DNA of 64,000 bases, from positions 418,501-482,500 of the forward strand of contig JAJTWR010000338.1 of assembly GCA_021613335.1 (NCBI GenBank). The letters are read 5' to 3'. Made by a program: the position numbers and the translations under genes. Within the stretch, counting starts at the first letter, position 1. Each line of letters starts with the position of its first letter. This document shows positions 37,487 to 51,525 of this stretch, in pieces. Origin of the DNA: Whitmania pigra. Taxonomy: Eukaryota; Annelida; Clitellata; Hirudinida; Haemopidae. The notes beneath the pieces were generated by a model. That model worked only from the letters and a program-made list of their open reading frames with translations. It searched no databases and was not told where the DNA came from.

Positions 37487-40400
37487 ATGGAGAACAAATC
37501 TCTTGCAATCGAAGGGGAAGGCTTAAATATAACGTTAGAAGTTTCATTAAATAGTCCAGGTGAGAAATAGTTTTCTGTACAAATTATGTTACTAATGTAC
37601 AATTTGCTGAAGGTTTTTAATGTTTATTGAAAGGAACCGCAGAATGATCATAGAATGTGATTGTTTTGTTTATCTAATGGCTTCTTAAAAGTGGAAAACT
37701 CTGAAATATACACGTCGTTGTCAACACAACTAATTCAGGAAAAATACTTGAAAATTGATTTAATAATGGTAAACGCATAGAAAGCTTAATAATCTTTTCC
37801 TGGCATCAATTATTAATCTTGTTCAAGCAAACATTTTTGCTAAAACCGAAAGTGACACATCATATGAATTAAGAGCAATGTAATGAAACTTTCTGTCACC
37901 GAAAAATTGTTCATGATAATTTTGATGATGTGTAATCACATCAACAGAATATATGTTGACGATTGTATAACTGTAATAATGATATCTCGTTTCGTTTGAT
38001 TTTTTCCAACATCCATTAAATTTCATCAGAAAACCATGTTACATCCAAAGACAACATTGACGAGCAGGAGGTGACAAATGTGGGTGGAACTGTGGAAAAT
38101 GAATCATCAGGTTGGTCTGAATTACAGCATTCATTCATTATAATTGTAAATTTCCTACATGTATTTTATTGCTCAGAAAATCAGCACCTTTGTTTAAGCA
38201 AGATGGTAGTGTCTTTTAAATATTTAATCATTAACATTTGCAAGATAAAACAGTCAAGTACAAATTTCAAGAACTTTATTACCTCATAAATGGGCATCAA
38301 TATTATGACTATGTTTCGGCATCCTTCAGTAACAAATTTAACGCATTATTTGCTTCGTTGTTGAGCAGATATGAAAGAACCAGTCGAAGAGGATCCGTCG
38401 GAACTCGAGGAGAGAAATCACGTCACGGAAAACGAGGCCGAGGAACATGACATTGTCGCCACTCGGTCTTCCCTGCAGACGGAAAGCACTACGGATTCTC
38501 AGAATGCAAAGGTTGAAGCTGATGGAAAGAAGAAAAACAAGAAGAAGGAAAAGGAGGAAAAGAAAAACAAGAAGAAGGAAAAAGAGGAAAAGAAAAACAA
38601 GAAGAACAAAAATATTGGGGAAGATAAGGCTGAGATTGTCACTCCAGGTTGGTTTAAATGATGATGATGATGATGGTGGTTATGTTGATGATGATGCAGA
38701 ATCTCATGACCAATTATAAGTGCAAAAAACAAGAATGGATAATTACCTAATAGAACTACTTATTGCTATCATTGTGCATCTTTTAAATCATTAGTTCCAC
38801 AATCTTTATTCACGACAGCACCTCATAAAGAAAGCTGACATAAATGTAATCTATAAATAACTCACTATAAATGAACATCTCCAGACAAAAAGGTTCAAAA
38901 GAAGGGATCTATATGGACCTGTTGCTTCTGCTCTAGCACGAAACCTGATACCATGTCCACGAATTCATCCCTAGTGCCCCATGACCAGTCCGCCAGCACC
39001 TTGGGTCAGCTGCCCGATAACACGGACAGTGTTTCCAACATCACCATCTCTTCCAGGGACCTCATCACTGCTGCCCTCATCAAGAATGGTGGCAACATGT
39101 CATCTGCTTGTGGTCAGATTAGTTGGATGCTAGGAATAATATTTTTTTTCTGCTGGCATCTTCAACATGTTACCGCTGCTGCTGTATTCATTAGCTTTTC
39201 TAATTGTGATTGTCACTTAAGACTGAGAGAATAATTGCTGTGAGTGTTTGTATTTGAAATGGTATCGTTTTTTGATGTCTTGTGAAGGCTGTAATGTATT
39301 TTTATGTGTTAATTTTGACATTGCATTTGTATACACGTCAAGCTCTCCGTACGATCGACGAACCGAACAACCAGGCGGACGAAGCCGACAGCAACGGACT
39401 GAATAGAAGTGATAGCATAAAGGTTATTATTTTATCAAATTCATTACGTTTGATTTGAAAGTGCTTATCGTCGTCGGCTTTCAAACATGGTTTGCATGTT
39501 TCTACGTATAACTGTTGAATGACCGTTTCAGAAACTATAACAACCCATCTCTGCCTCGATGATTTTGATGATAAGGAAATTCCTTTTTTGATCAAAACCA
39601 CTTCCTAAATCCTGTTCAGAAGAAATTTGCTTTTGTTTGCAAACCTGAGGATTTTTGGACTTTTCATTTCAATAAAGTTTTTTTTAACTTCGAATGCGTG
39701 AATTCATGAGAGGTTCGCCGATGCAGGAGTTGAATCTATTTATTCTCAGATTCGAGAATAACTTGTCAGCTTGTGCCTCGTCTGAATTGTTGACTTTCAT
39801 TTGACTCTGACATAGTTTTCACGTGATTGAATGGGATGAAGACAGGTTGAAAGGATGATAATGATGTGCACGTAATTGCAGTACAATGAAAAATATAATG
39901 GGAGATACACTTCAAAGTGCCGAAGTCCTTTTATTTGTCAACAGAAGACAAGGCAACATTTTCTCGATACACAAATGATAAATGTTTAATTAAATACTTT
40001 TTTTAGCAATTTTATTTATTTAACCAAGAACAACAATTAACCAGCAGAAAAGAAAATCAAAATTAATAAGTAATGTTGCACCATCAGTTATAAATAAGTT
40101 ATGTCATATAACTGTGTCATGAAACATTTGGTTGTTAAAACAAATTTTGCATGTTCATTTTTGCTATTTCTCTAATTCATTAATGAAGGTAATTGGTCAA
40201 TGAATACATGGAATAAATCATTAAAGCTGATGCTAATAATAATTCTCTCGCAGGTCATCACCAACTTTTATCCGTCCCTTCGTCCGAAGTCTCCGCCCAA
40301 TTCCTACTGCTCCAGCCCTTACGGCTCGACCCCTCCCGTAAACAGGATGAAGTTCAAGGAGGTGCCGACCTCCGAGCCCGACCTGACGAAGCAGCCCAAA

Positions 40401-42323
40401 AGAAGCGCCATGAAGGGAGCCAAGGAGCGCGAGAGGCAGCAGATGATGCTCGTCCAAATGAACGAAAAACTCGAGTCCCTCGGAAAGAAAGCAAGAAACG
40501 AGGGAAGGAACGGCAAGATGCAAAATGGAGATTGGTTGGTCTTTCGTTTTGTGAAACTTTAGTAACGCGTTGTCGGCAATTTGGTCTACATGGTTTTTGT
40601 CGTTTTGCATGGCCTCAAAGACTTTCCTTTTTACTTGAATTGTGTGATTGTTATTCTTCAGCTATTAAAGGATGTATTAATAATAATAATAATGGTTATC
40701 ATTTTATTGAATTTGCCATTTGCTGAGCATTTTCCTCGATTTAAGTGCCGACAAGCCCAAAAGAGATTGCTTACGACGATTGAAGGTGGAAGACGACGAT
40801 GATGATAATGACTCTGTTGTCAACTCGGATGAAGAAGGTTGTTTTTCATTTTGTTGTTTTTTAGTTGCTTCGTAATTGAACTTGCAGCATGTTTTGTATT
40901 AGTCGTGTTATTAACAATTATTATCATTGGTTACTGCCTTACCTTGCCTTTCAAACGATCACCTTACGAAGAGCAGGAAAAGTATTTCATGCTGTAATTT
41001 TTTTTAGAAAAGAGTGTCAAATGAGATTTATAGAGTTTTCTTTGTCATTGAATTTAATAATTATTTTAGTTAATTTTATAGTTGTCATTCTTGTTGATCA
41101 GATGAAGCGAAAGCAGCGAGAAGGCTTAGCAGGAAAAATCGCAAAATAGGTTCCAGACTGAGCAGGTGGGTTGTAATTGTAGTTGCAATTGCTCGTTCTT
41201 TGTGCTAACAATGCATCTGTGATGGATGGATGACGTCGTGTGTGTGTGTTAAAATCACTTGCACTCACAAATAATATGTAAATCATTCCTTTGTCTATCC
41301 ATCCACCGTTGCCTTTACAAGTTGTTGTTGTTGCTCATCACAACAGGAAATTGAGTCAGCGACCTTCATTCCATGAACTCCAAGAGAAGCACATACTTCT
41401 GAGTAGGATCAATTTTTTCTCTATTTACCAAAAACAATGACATTGTTCGGTGGAAAGATTAATTGCGTTTGTAATTAATTTTAATGATTATACAAAGATG
41501 ATATAAAGTAAACGTTGTTTTGACGTAATAAATTGTATTCGTGATAAAGTGAGTTTTATTATATTTATTATTGATAATGAGTTTTGCATTATGAAATGAA
41601 TGTTACTTCGGTGAAACTTATAATCTTATTGTGATTCCAGGACAGTCACCTGAGGAACTGCAAAAAAGCAGAGAGGAAATAAAAAGGACTCTGACAAGGA
41701 AGGTTGTGATTATGATAATGATGAAAATGCTTGCTAATAAATTTGTCATCGACATTATTACCCATGAATTTAATTCTCATGATGTCTCTTCTTTCATTAA
41801 TTAATAATATTAATAAAAATAACTTAATAGTTAACTCATTGTCCCATTTAGCTGACCTTCAGACCCACAGTGACGGAACTGAGAGAGAGGCAGATCCTCA
41901 AGTTCAACGACTACGTCGAGGTCGCAAAGGTCGAGGACTTTGATAGGAAGGGAGATCGACCTTGGACTCGACTGACCCCGAACGATAAGGTAACAAAGTT
42001 GTTCCTACGACGTAGTAATGGTTTCGTTCGTTTGTTTTTTTTCTGTGTCGGTTTCTCATCACGTGGCTGTAATTATCGTCGATGATTATTCGAATGTCGT
42101 TTGAAATTACTCTCCTGGGACAGGCTGCGATCAGGAACGAACTGAACCAATACAAAAGCACGGAAATGATAGTCCACGAAGAGAGCCGACAATATACCAG
42201 GTTGGTTGTGGAGAACGACTCAAAATGATGTGCGATTAATCCATGTTCAAATGTTTCATTTTTGTTATAATTACTAAAGTTCATAATTCGTTATTATTTT
42301 CATTTAGATTCCATGAGCCTTGA
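37487..42323 (+). CDS. PHACTR: Phosphatase and actin regulator (PHACTR family)
   Basis: Binds G-actin through RPEL motifs and protein phosphatase 1 through its C-terminus. Exons are 37,487-37,559, 38,030-38,110, 38,369-38,647, 38,885-39,088, 39,343-39,422, 40,254-40,534, 40,746-40,837, 41,102-41,165, 41,347-41,402, 41,641-41,702, 41,852-41,989, 42,124-42,200 and 42,308-42,323. They sum to 1,503 nt (500 aa), all phases consistent. The first ATG follows an acceptor directly. [13 protein letters not shown] repeat occupies about residues 110-135. RPEL motifs are [18 protein letters not shown] and [18 protein letters not shown]. The C-terminus has [35 protein letters not shown] and ends HEP, the PP1-binding tail. 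Usual PHACTRs have three C-terminal RPELs plus one N-terminal; I see two. Seven of twelve introns have T at donor +3. Confidence 0.93.
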
Positions 42324-43656
42324 GGTGTCGTTACCTCATGAGGACTTGTTTCTCGCCTCTCGGTTCCCCCTTGTTTTGTCTGAGTGTATTCAACTATTCC
42401 ACTCTTTAGAATGATTGACCAAAGAATCCTGTTTCCATTGGCAGGTTGCACGTGTCGAATTTTGTTAAGCATCTCCTCGGCTAGCTCATAGATTTAAAGT
42501 GTTTCCATCAGATTTCATAGCATGCCTGGACAATTATGAATATTTTTTTTTAACTTTTAAATATATTTATATGCATTACATTACATGCATGTCTTCATCT
42601 TGTTTGATATTTCATGTCTTCATGCAGTTTCGTGGTTTGTAGCGAGGCTCTTACGTTTAACGGTGTTGATTCCGCCACCTTTTAAGATGGCAAGAGCCTT
42701 GTATTAAGTGACCTTGATTCATTTTATACAAAAAATCTTTTTAAGTGAACTTTTATAACATGTAATTTGGTTTTGTAGCAATCGTTTTAGCATATTTGCC
42801 CTTGTGGTTGTTTTGCCAGATATGTCCTATAGCAATGGGATTTTGATTTTTGTTTTTTGGTCATAATTGATCAATGCAATCTCTTCAGCAAGGTTGGCTT
42901 GGGGCACATGTCTTAATTATGAAGATACATGTGCCTGATTTGTTCCATTAAATCATGAAATGTTTGCAATTTCTGACTTTTGAAGTGATTTTCTCGTGCT
43001 TTTTCCACCACTTTTTACTCATATTTATTCCAAACATGCATTTATTAAAAGTGTGAGGTCCTCTTATGTCATCTATATGTGAATAATTTTGAGCAGAAAT
43101 AAAACCTGATAGTTGTGATTTTAGATTTTTTTGTTAAATAGGGGAAAAGAAATGTCGGTAGGACTATCTTTATTATTATCGTTATCAATAATTGCCGTTC
43201 TGTGAGATCTGACGGCACTTAGTCATTCCACTTCATCTAGTAATAAATAAAAATTGAAAGATGTTATTCAGATTCAATGCTCGACTATCAGTAACAATAA
43301 CATAACATTTGGGTGGTTTAACAAACAATTATCTGGACAAGGTTTATTAAAAATATTCTTGTAATTGTACTAATTATAATATAATTATACTTTTATTATT
43401 TTTAAATGTAATAATTAATGGATATTATGTAATCGACATCAAGGATAATAAGACCGCTGCTGAACATTACTCACTTTTGACGCTTTGGGATTCAAAGAGA
43501 TCCCATTCGTTGTGACCTATGGATGAGAGCTCACTTTTCGCTTTTTAATAGTTGGATTATTTCTTCATGATCAAAGCTGTTACGAGAAGCTTCAGTAATA
43601 GCTTCTTAACTAAGCAGTTTATTTCTGCCGTCACTTCTTCATCGATACGAACAAAA
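42324..43656. other. PHACTR 3' flank, no further gene
   Basis: AT-rich, probably 3' UTR then spacer. No exon chain is seen. Confidence 0.4.
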
Positions 43657-44808
43657 ATGCAAACTGTAACTGACCTAAAACTTCTAAAGTAGGATTTAGA
43701 CGCTGGTTTAGATGTTTTTAATTAAGTAAAGTATAATTTTCTAATGCTTTAAGTCAAAAGGAAGCTCAGAAAATAGACGAGGAGTTGTTTTCAGTATATG
43801 CTTTCTCCTTGGATCAGTTGATGGAACTAGCGGGACAAAGCTGCGCAATAGCCTTTGCTAAGGTTACAGGAATTTGCATTTGTCTAGATGATTTAAGTAT
43901 TAATAATATTATGCACGCTGCCTTAAGGTTTATCCCAAATCTGGCATGGGCAAAGTGTTAGTTGTTTGTGGTCCTGGAAATAATGGAGGAGATGGACTAG
44001 TTTGTGCAAGGCATCTCAAGCTCTTTGTAAGATTTTTTGTTTTTGTTTATCATTAGTGTTGATCTTGATTTATCTTTTAATAGAGTCACTTCTAATGATT
44101 GGTACACAGACAAAACTTTTTTTCATTGAAGCGTAGTTTTACCGTAACTGCTCTGTTTTTTTTTTTATTTGGCTTCTGGCCACATGCAAAATAGTTGCAA
44201 ATTGAATTCAGCTAATTATCATTGATTACAAAAATGATAGTATCACCTTTACTTAATAGCACAACAACTTGATTTTTCAGGGTTATGATCCTGTTATCTA
44301 CTATCCTAAAAAAAGAGACAAGCCCTTGTTTCGCAATCTTACAACCCAGTGCATTAAGATGGAAATACCTATCATCAAGGAGCTACCCTCAACTTCAACT
44401 GAATTTAAAAAATCTTATGGAGCCATTATTGATGCCCTATTTGGGTTCAGCTACAAAGGACCACCCAAGGGGGAATTTGGTGCAATAATTTCATCTCTAG
44501 CATCAAGCAAAGTTCCCATTCTCAGCATAGACATTCCTTCAGGCTGGGATGTTGAATCAAGAAACCCCCAAGGTATCCAGCCTGAGGTTCTAGTCTCCCT
44601 CACTGCTCCAAAGTTATGTTCCAGACATTTCAGGGGCAAGAAGCATTTTCTTGGAGGTCGTTTTGTACCTCCCGAACTGGATAAAAAGTACCTGCTCAAT
44701 CTGCCTGAATACCCTGGTACTGAGTTCATTGTCGACATTACTTCTTTCAAGAGCGAGATGTCTATTCCTGCTCAGGAATCCACAAAAAATATCCCTCAAA
44801 AGACATGA
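43657..44808 (+). CDS. NAXE: NAD(P)H-hydrate epimerase
   Basis: YjeF_N-fold enzyme that epimerises R- and S-forms of damaged NAD(P)H hydrate so the dehydratase NAXD can repair them; in animals found in mitochondria and cytosol. Exons are 43,657-43,688, 43,754-43,862, 43,928-44,026 and 44,281-44,808. They sum to 768 nt (255 aa), all phases consistent. Landmarks are [43 protein letters not shown] (nucleotide loop), [21 protein letters not shown] with the catalytic-site Asp, [17 protein letters not shown] and [13 protein letters not shown]. Human NAXE is 288 aa with an N-terminal targeting and signal region that this model lacks; the short first exon ([10 protein letters not shown]) suggests a cytosolic form or an undetected upstream start. 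Confidence 0.95.
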
Positions 44809-45193
44809 ACAAATGAGTTTCAAGAATCCCACTCCAATTCAGGAGAAACTAACTTTTATTCTTTAGAATATAGAGTGCTTGCAAATGTAAGGTATGAAGC
44901 AGCCTCGTAATCATTAAATCCTTCTCTGACATTTTGCTAAGTTATTTGCACATTTGAAATTTGAGAGTAAACAATAGACTAATTTAATCAGATTTTAAAC
45001 AGAAAAAACTTTCTAAATTAAGAAACTTAGTAAAAAAAATACGTTTTAATTTAAGACTTAATAGCTGTTAGTTGATTAAAGAGTCCCCACAAAAGAAATG
45101 TTTTATTCAATTCAAAACCTGAACAGATTTCACAAGCACATCATTTCTTCCAATGATTCAAATTATTAATTTACACGTGACTTTATTGCATGC

Positions 45194-48100
45194 TTAGCAA
45201 AGGGACTTTGAGTTCTTAGCCCTAGAAATTGGTGGAAGGGTTAAAGGTTGTTGAGAGGCTTTGACCTTGACATTGGTGGAGAGCACGGGCTCGATGATTC
45301 CCTTCTTGCAACTAAACACCGGTTGCAGTGCTTTCGTCTTTTCCAGCTTGATGGCATTGTAGTTTACCTCTCTAGGCTGGGAAATGTGAAAATTATTTTT
45401 TATAATTGGGTGAGAGTGAGTTCGTGTCCTTCTCCATTTCTCACATCGTTACCAGACGCCACAACCACCCCAATTGCTGAGTTACCTGTAGTGGGTTGGC
45501 TTTTGTCTTGTTCAGTTGATATATGGTCACACCTTCTGACAGCCTTATGGAATCGATCTGTAATTTAAGTTATCCATGTTAAGGACATTTCACAATTATT
45601 GAATAGCCTTTTACAATGTCCTGAATTGATACAGACATCAGGCTTTGATTTAGTCCTGTCGCAGAAGTAATTGCACACAGAATGTGAGTGAAAATTTTCA
45701 AAGCGGGTGCAGGCGACTAAGAATCCGTCTCCTTAGGTATTTTTAACATAAAGTATTTTTGTAAAGCTTACAAACTATTACAAATGTGATCCAAATGGGT
45801 TCTTAATAAGGTGCTAAGTAAAGTCAGCTAAAGTTTACCAGTACAAAAGCATATCTGAAGCAAAGAGGATCACATCCACAAAGTAATGGTGTGGTGAACG
45901 ATGAATGTTTGTTATGATTTAAGACGAACTCACTGCTGTAGGATGAGGCTCCACTAAACTCATTTCATGTCTGTGTTCCTTGAAGCTCACCTTAGAATAG
46001 CTTTTTATTTCTGAAGAATGGCAATAATAATAATAATTATTATGGTGATGATAATGATAATAATAATAATTATAGACAAATGGCAATAGAACTTTAAGAA
46101 CACAATAATGTTAATAATACAATATTAGCTGTTGATATAATTTTCTTATTTGAGTAGTTTGTTATTCGCAGCCAAGCAATTGGCATTAGAGTATGCCGAT
46201 TATTGAGTCGTGATTATTCATAGTGCAGCCTCTGTAATGAAGGCAGAAGTCATCATTAATGACACCTTTATATGTCTTTGTATTCATTGCTTTCTTGTGG
46301 TTGTATATCTGATCTTTGACTGAGTAGTTGATGGTTATTCGTTTCTCCAATGATTGGCTGCAAATGATCTCGAGTGTTTACGTTACCAACGTTTTTGTGA
46401 AATTGTATCTGTTTTTGTGTTTTACCTCATCCTCCTTCCTGTTAGTCTTTTTTGTTGATACACGTCGACCTGTTAATTCATTGATTATCATAAATAATAA
46501 GTAATTTTATGATGAGCAACCATAATTACTTGATTAAATCTCTTAGTTGAAGAGACGCTGAGATTTGCATAAAAGTTTAGGTGGTATCACAACAGTAGTA
46601 ATAATGTTGGAAAAGAAAGCATGGTAACGATGATGTTCATAGAAATATTTAATGCGATGATATTTTGAACCAAATTAATTAATGGGAAAGATATTACGTT
46701 GCCTGCTGCTATGATATCAGGAAAGTTAAAGTGGTAATGCTCAGAAAAACAAATTAACGAAAGCTTCTTAAATTGGAAGAAATTATTCAATGAAGAGAAG
46801 CCTACCTGGTCAGGATTTACTACTGTAGGAACATCTTTACTAATGTCTTTTACATTGGTGACAATGTTTCTGAGAACTGACTCCTTTCAATTTAAAAAAA
46901 AAAATTGGTAATGCAATCGACATCCCACTTTGTAGATAGAGACCTATATGTTAAATATCTTGTGGAAAATATAATTTTCATTCATCATTTGTTGCATAAA
47001 ATTCTTTACATGGTAATGAAGAAGTGGTTTTAATTAAAACAAACATGTTCATCAAAAAAAATTAACCAACACCACTTTCTGTTTGGATGGGATCCAAAAT
47101 AGTGACTTGTTTCTGGGATTCGACATTTGTTACAGGCTCAAATGTCGACCTCTCCCCTTCATTCGAGTCTTTTGGTTCGACCAATTTTGTGTCGGGCTCC
47201 CTAATCCTCAACGTTTCCTTTACGTTTGATAACGGCAGGTTTGGACATTCCGCTGGTGGACTGTCATTAAAAGTTAACTTTTAACTTAAAAACTCGTCAT
47301 CATCAATATTCGTAACAGAAACAATAACATTATTATATTATGTATTAATTTTATTATAAACCATAATAACAAGAAATAGTAGAGAGATCCCAGTACCATA
47401 TATTGGTTATAGGACCATTTTGGCAGAGAACCAAGGCTTTTGGAATGTGACACTCTTCATCTTGAGGCACAATATGGCACATCGAAGGAACACAGCCTGA
47501 GCCTAAACTATCCATGTCCAAGGAAGTTGGTTCTGAATAAGTATGTAAATGCTAAAAATTAAGCTGAATAATTCTAAAGTGGATGGAACGAAAGTTTAAT
47601 TGATAAAAATATCCTGCAAGAGTTAATGCTCACATTCAGTATTTGTTGATATTTCATCAAATATTTGCTCAAATATTGTTTCATATCATATCTTAACAAC
47701 ATAGTATTTTTAAAGTCATTTATATAAAATAATGTTTAAGTGTTATTTTAAAATTTCAAATAACTTCACTTAGTCATGTTATTTTTATTTTACTGCACTT
47801 AGGAAACAGTTATATATTTTAATTAGTTAAGCAAAATATGTAAACATAAATCATACAATCCAAAATACCTTCATCATCTAAATTTATAAAGTAGCTTTCA
47901 TCTACTTCTATGTCTCTCTTAGCATAAAGCCACTGGAATTACAATGAGTGTTTTCAAGCAAATGCTGGAATTCATGCAGAGGCTTAATGAAATATAAATC
48001 ACACTTCGCACATATGAATGACATCATCTTTTATTCTTTCTACAGCATATTCTACAGCAGTTCTTTGGACAAATCTGTGTAGAACCAAGTTATCAGTTTC

Positions 48101-48346
48101 GGACAAAATTTCTCGAACAATTTCTTCAACTACGTCTTCAGATTTTTCTCTTTCAATAACAAAACTCCTTAAAATAAATAATTTTCATGAAAATAAATAA
48201 GACAAAACCGAACATATCAAATCTAACCAATCTTGTTCAGTGCATCCATGCAATGAAACAGTATTCGGCAGAGGAGTTTGAAAAATTGGATTTTGCTGAG
48301 CAGAGGATTTCTTTTCTAATCGTGATTTTGTAGCTGCTCTCGACAT
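45194..48346 (-). CDS. C2orf81-like protein (function unknown)
   Basis: Exons seen are 48,346-48,228, 48,167-48,005, 47,932-47,869, 47,532-47,397, 47,260-47,073, about 46,890-46,806, 45,557-45,486 and 45,376-45,194 (stop TAA). The first five join in phase. The link through the exon near 46.85 kb is unresolved and small exons may be missing. The N-terminal half matches vertebrate C2orf81 in layout: a W-S-F-V-I-E-R-E start, EDVVEEIVREIL, a helical block ending HMCEWLYAKRD, an acidic LDDEGEP, then SLGSGCVPSM. The C-terminus is basic and Pro-rich (LTLPPISRAKNSKSLC). The function of the family is not established. It is divergent from TACO1, about 0.6 kb away. Confidence 0.6.
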
Positions 48347-48959
48347 AGTTTTCTTTTAGAAAAGGTTGCGCTTAGAGTTTGTGCTGAATAGTTTCCTTGG
48401 AAACCTTTTCATTTAAACTACTTAGTCTCAGATTAATAAATTTTATTATTTATGTATGTAATTTACGGTTATATTTATTTTTTTTAACTACAATTTTTTT
48501 GTTTAATCAACTCATACAATTTATTTAACTTATTAATTAAAGTATCATTTTAAAATAATTGCTAACTATCAAACACATATTGTAATAGTAAAATTTCTCA
48601 TATTTCTAATAAGCATGGTTAGCTTTTATCCATGCTTGCTGACATTGTTTACCATTCTTTCTACTCTGTATTTATTTGTCGCATTTTCGAGCAATACTTA
48701 CTGTTTAGTTATTCTGAATTATGTTTAGGCATTGTTTAAGATTGAACAGGTCATGGTTGGTAGTTTAATGGTTATTCCTAGTCTTTTTAGTTTTTTTTTA
48801 TCCCGCACGCGATTCACTGAACTTTTGTCGATTAATGTAGACTTATGATGCATTAGCCTTTCTAAACTTTTTTGTACACAGATTGTCTAAACGAATTATG
48901 TTAAATAGATTAAAAACCAATTGAAAAGTACTGCTTTTATTGACAGCTTTTCTGTGCAG

Positions 48960-50609
48960 CAAGAGAAGATTTCTGGCATTAATGTCAATTTGTCAAGGAA
49001 TTTGCATGTCGGAGTCTTAAACCAAAATATAACAATTACAAAACAAAATATAGAAGGGATCTCATTAGAATGCAGACGCTATGCTGGTCATAGCAAGTGG
49101 AAGAACATAAAAGCCACGAAAGAAGCACGAGATAGTCAGAGACAAAAAATGATAACTGGTTTGGTCAGAAGAATGAAGACAGCAGTGACACGTGAGGATT
49201 TGCAGCTGTGATGCAGATTTGCTAATTATCTACAATAATTACATATTTAAAATTTACTAATGATTATTAAAATGACCTTTGGCAGTTTGTGGAGGTGAAA
49301 CCAACCCTAAGTTTAACCTTATGCTTTCAAGAATCTTGGAAGAGGGAAAAGCTAAAGATGTTCCTTCTGCTACAATGAACAGAACTCTGGAAAGATTAGT
49401 GAGTTATTTGATCTCTTTTAATTGGAAGAAAGCTACCTTATAAAATAGGCTAGAACAAATGCTAGCATTAAGAAACATTTGATTTAAAACTCTGTTCCAA
49501 ATAAAGGCAAAGGGTTCAGCAAGGATTGGAACCAATCCATCAGTCGTGGAGGCCCGTGCAGTAACTGGAGTTTCATACATCATTGAGACCTTTAGTGAAA
49601 GGCCAAAATATTTCAGACAGCAGGTTCAAAGCGTCATGAAGACACACGGGTAAGATGAGGCCGTCATAGCACGTCATTTTTAAACATTTTAAAGGATGTG
49701 CATGTATGTCGTATTGCTAGCCAGTTTCTTGAAATTGTGTAGTTACAATTGATGTCATGATTCTATATATGCCTATATAATAATGCTCATTTGATTGGGT
49801 TCTAGGAATATTTGTATTTGGATAACATATAATGGATATTAACTGCCATAATTGAAATTCTTACATTGAAATCCATTAAGTGACGGAACATTTATGAATA
49901 AAATGTTATCTGTAATTTTTGAATCTTGATTTTTAAAATGTTATATTTCAATTCTTCACAACAGAGGTACAATTGCAGAGATGGGAGTCTGCAGCTATCT
50001 GTATGATCGGAAGGGTGCCATTTATGTCCATGCAGTACCCATGAACCAAAAGGAAAACGCTGAATTTGAAAAGTTGGAATTTGAGAAAGTGTTTGAACTG
50101 GCAATAGAAGCAGGTGCGGAGGAGGTCTTTGAAGATGTTGATGAGAACAATGAGCAGATGTTCAAGGTATTATTGCCGACTTGGTGTGCTAAAAGTATAT
50201 TAACTACTCATTAACTTCTAACGATTTCAATGATATAAGTAATATATAATAATTATAAATAATAATGAGTGAATTATTTTTAATGCTTTTAGTACCTAGG
50301 GGCACCTAGGCCATTTGTGTGGTGCTGTTACACAGATGCGTTTGTGATGGAGCAAGTTTGGTTGAAAGTTCAGCATCAGATATTTTTTTACAGTTTGTCT
50401 GCGACATGAAAGAGTTCAATAACGTCAAGAAATACATCGAAGGGCAAGGCATAAAGCCCTTCGAGGCCCGATTGGAGTACTTGCCTCAAACAAGAGTCAA
50501 ACTGGAAGGAGAAGCTCTCGACTTGTCGCAGCAAATAGTTTACGATTTGGAGGCTTTGGAGGAAACAGAAACGGTCTTCCACAACATTGAGCCAATCATC
50601 AAGCAGTGA
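48960..50609 (+). CDS. TACO1: TACO1, YebC/TACO1-family mitochondrial translation activator
   Basis: Mitochondrial factor that promotes translation of cytochrome c oxidase subunit I; homologue of bacterial YebC. Exons are 48,960-49,191, 49,286-49,398, 49,507-49,649, 49,965-50,166 and 50,394-50,609, in phase throughout. Landmarks are AGHSKWKNIKATKEARDSQR, CGGETNPKFNLML, LERLAKGSARIG, EMGVCSYLYDRKGAIYV, ELAIEAGAEEVFED, and a C-terminus ending EETETVFHNIEPI. The 5' end is uncertain: the first exon opens at a good acceptor (TTTTCTGTGCAG), so the ATG and most of the targeting peptide must lie upstream; no convincing start exon was found. The frame stays open to 48,921, but that begins with TTG. Confidence 0.92.
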
Positions 50610-51073
50610 ACCCTCTTTCTGGTGATCTATCCTTACCTCTAGCTCATTTATATTAGAAAGCAGAGTTTTGCTACTTAATATTGGTGACGTCAACAATTAT
50701 ACATATTCAAGTTGCTTCTTTTCCAGGATTACACCAATTTCTCAACCCTCTTAATGTGCCCATTCAAAATCTGTTTTGATTTTGCAAGAACTGACTCCAG
50801 TTTTTCATTGATTTGAATGCCTGCTGTTTTAAAGACAATTGTGGCATAAATTTTACCAAATATAAAATTGTAAACGACTTGCAATAATACTAACATTGTA
50901 AGTTAAGACATAGAATTTCACCTATATAAGTACTAATGGACAGAAAAAAAACCTAAAGGGAACAGATTTAAATGCAAGAACTGCATCAATGTAGGATTAA
51001 TTGCAGATTTTGCATTTTAAGAAGTCAAAATATCACTAAATGGTCAAATGAATAGTAATGTATATGTACAAAG

Positions 51074-51525
51074 TCAATTCAGTTTATCTTTGTTGGAAGA
51101 ATCATCAGGGATCTTTGGATTAGTTGCCCTCTGGGTCTCTTGGTACAATTCGAACAATTGACCAATCTGTTCTTCTGTTAATTTTGACAACTCGCTCTCG
51201 GTTAAGCCCAGTCCCAATTTATCGTTTGTTACATTACTTCCCAGCTGCCTCGACAGTACGTTGGCATACTTCTGCAGGGGTAATAGACAGTAATTACAAA
51301 CATTTATTAGCGCTATCAAAAATTAGTAAATAGTCAGTATATGATGTAACTCACTGTCCATTCTTTATAAAAAATTGGTAGAAACTGAACTTCGGCGTCC
51401 TTGTGCCTCTTAAATTCTTCTCTGACGTATTCGTCACCAAATTTTCTTAATTCATGGGGAAGACCCCTATGCAGCTTCAAAATGGTTTTGTATAATACTC
51501 TAGCTTTAGATGCTTTGGCACTCAT
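51074..51525 (-). CDS. SDHAF3: Succinate dehydrogenase assembly factor 3 (ACN9)
   Basis: LYR-family mitochondrial matrix factor that helps mature the iron-sulfur subunit of complex II. Exons 51,525-51,355 and 51,271-51,074 give 122 aa (human 125). The start MSAKASKARVLYKTILKLH carries the L-Y-K motif as in human ACN9. Landmarks are LPHELRKFGDEYVREEFKRH, a KYANVL segment, and LTEEQIGQLFELYQE near the C-terminus. It is convergent with TACO1, with about 460 bp between their stop codons. Confidence 0.95.
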
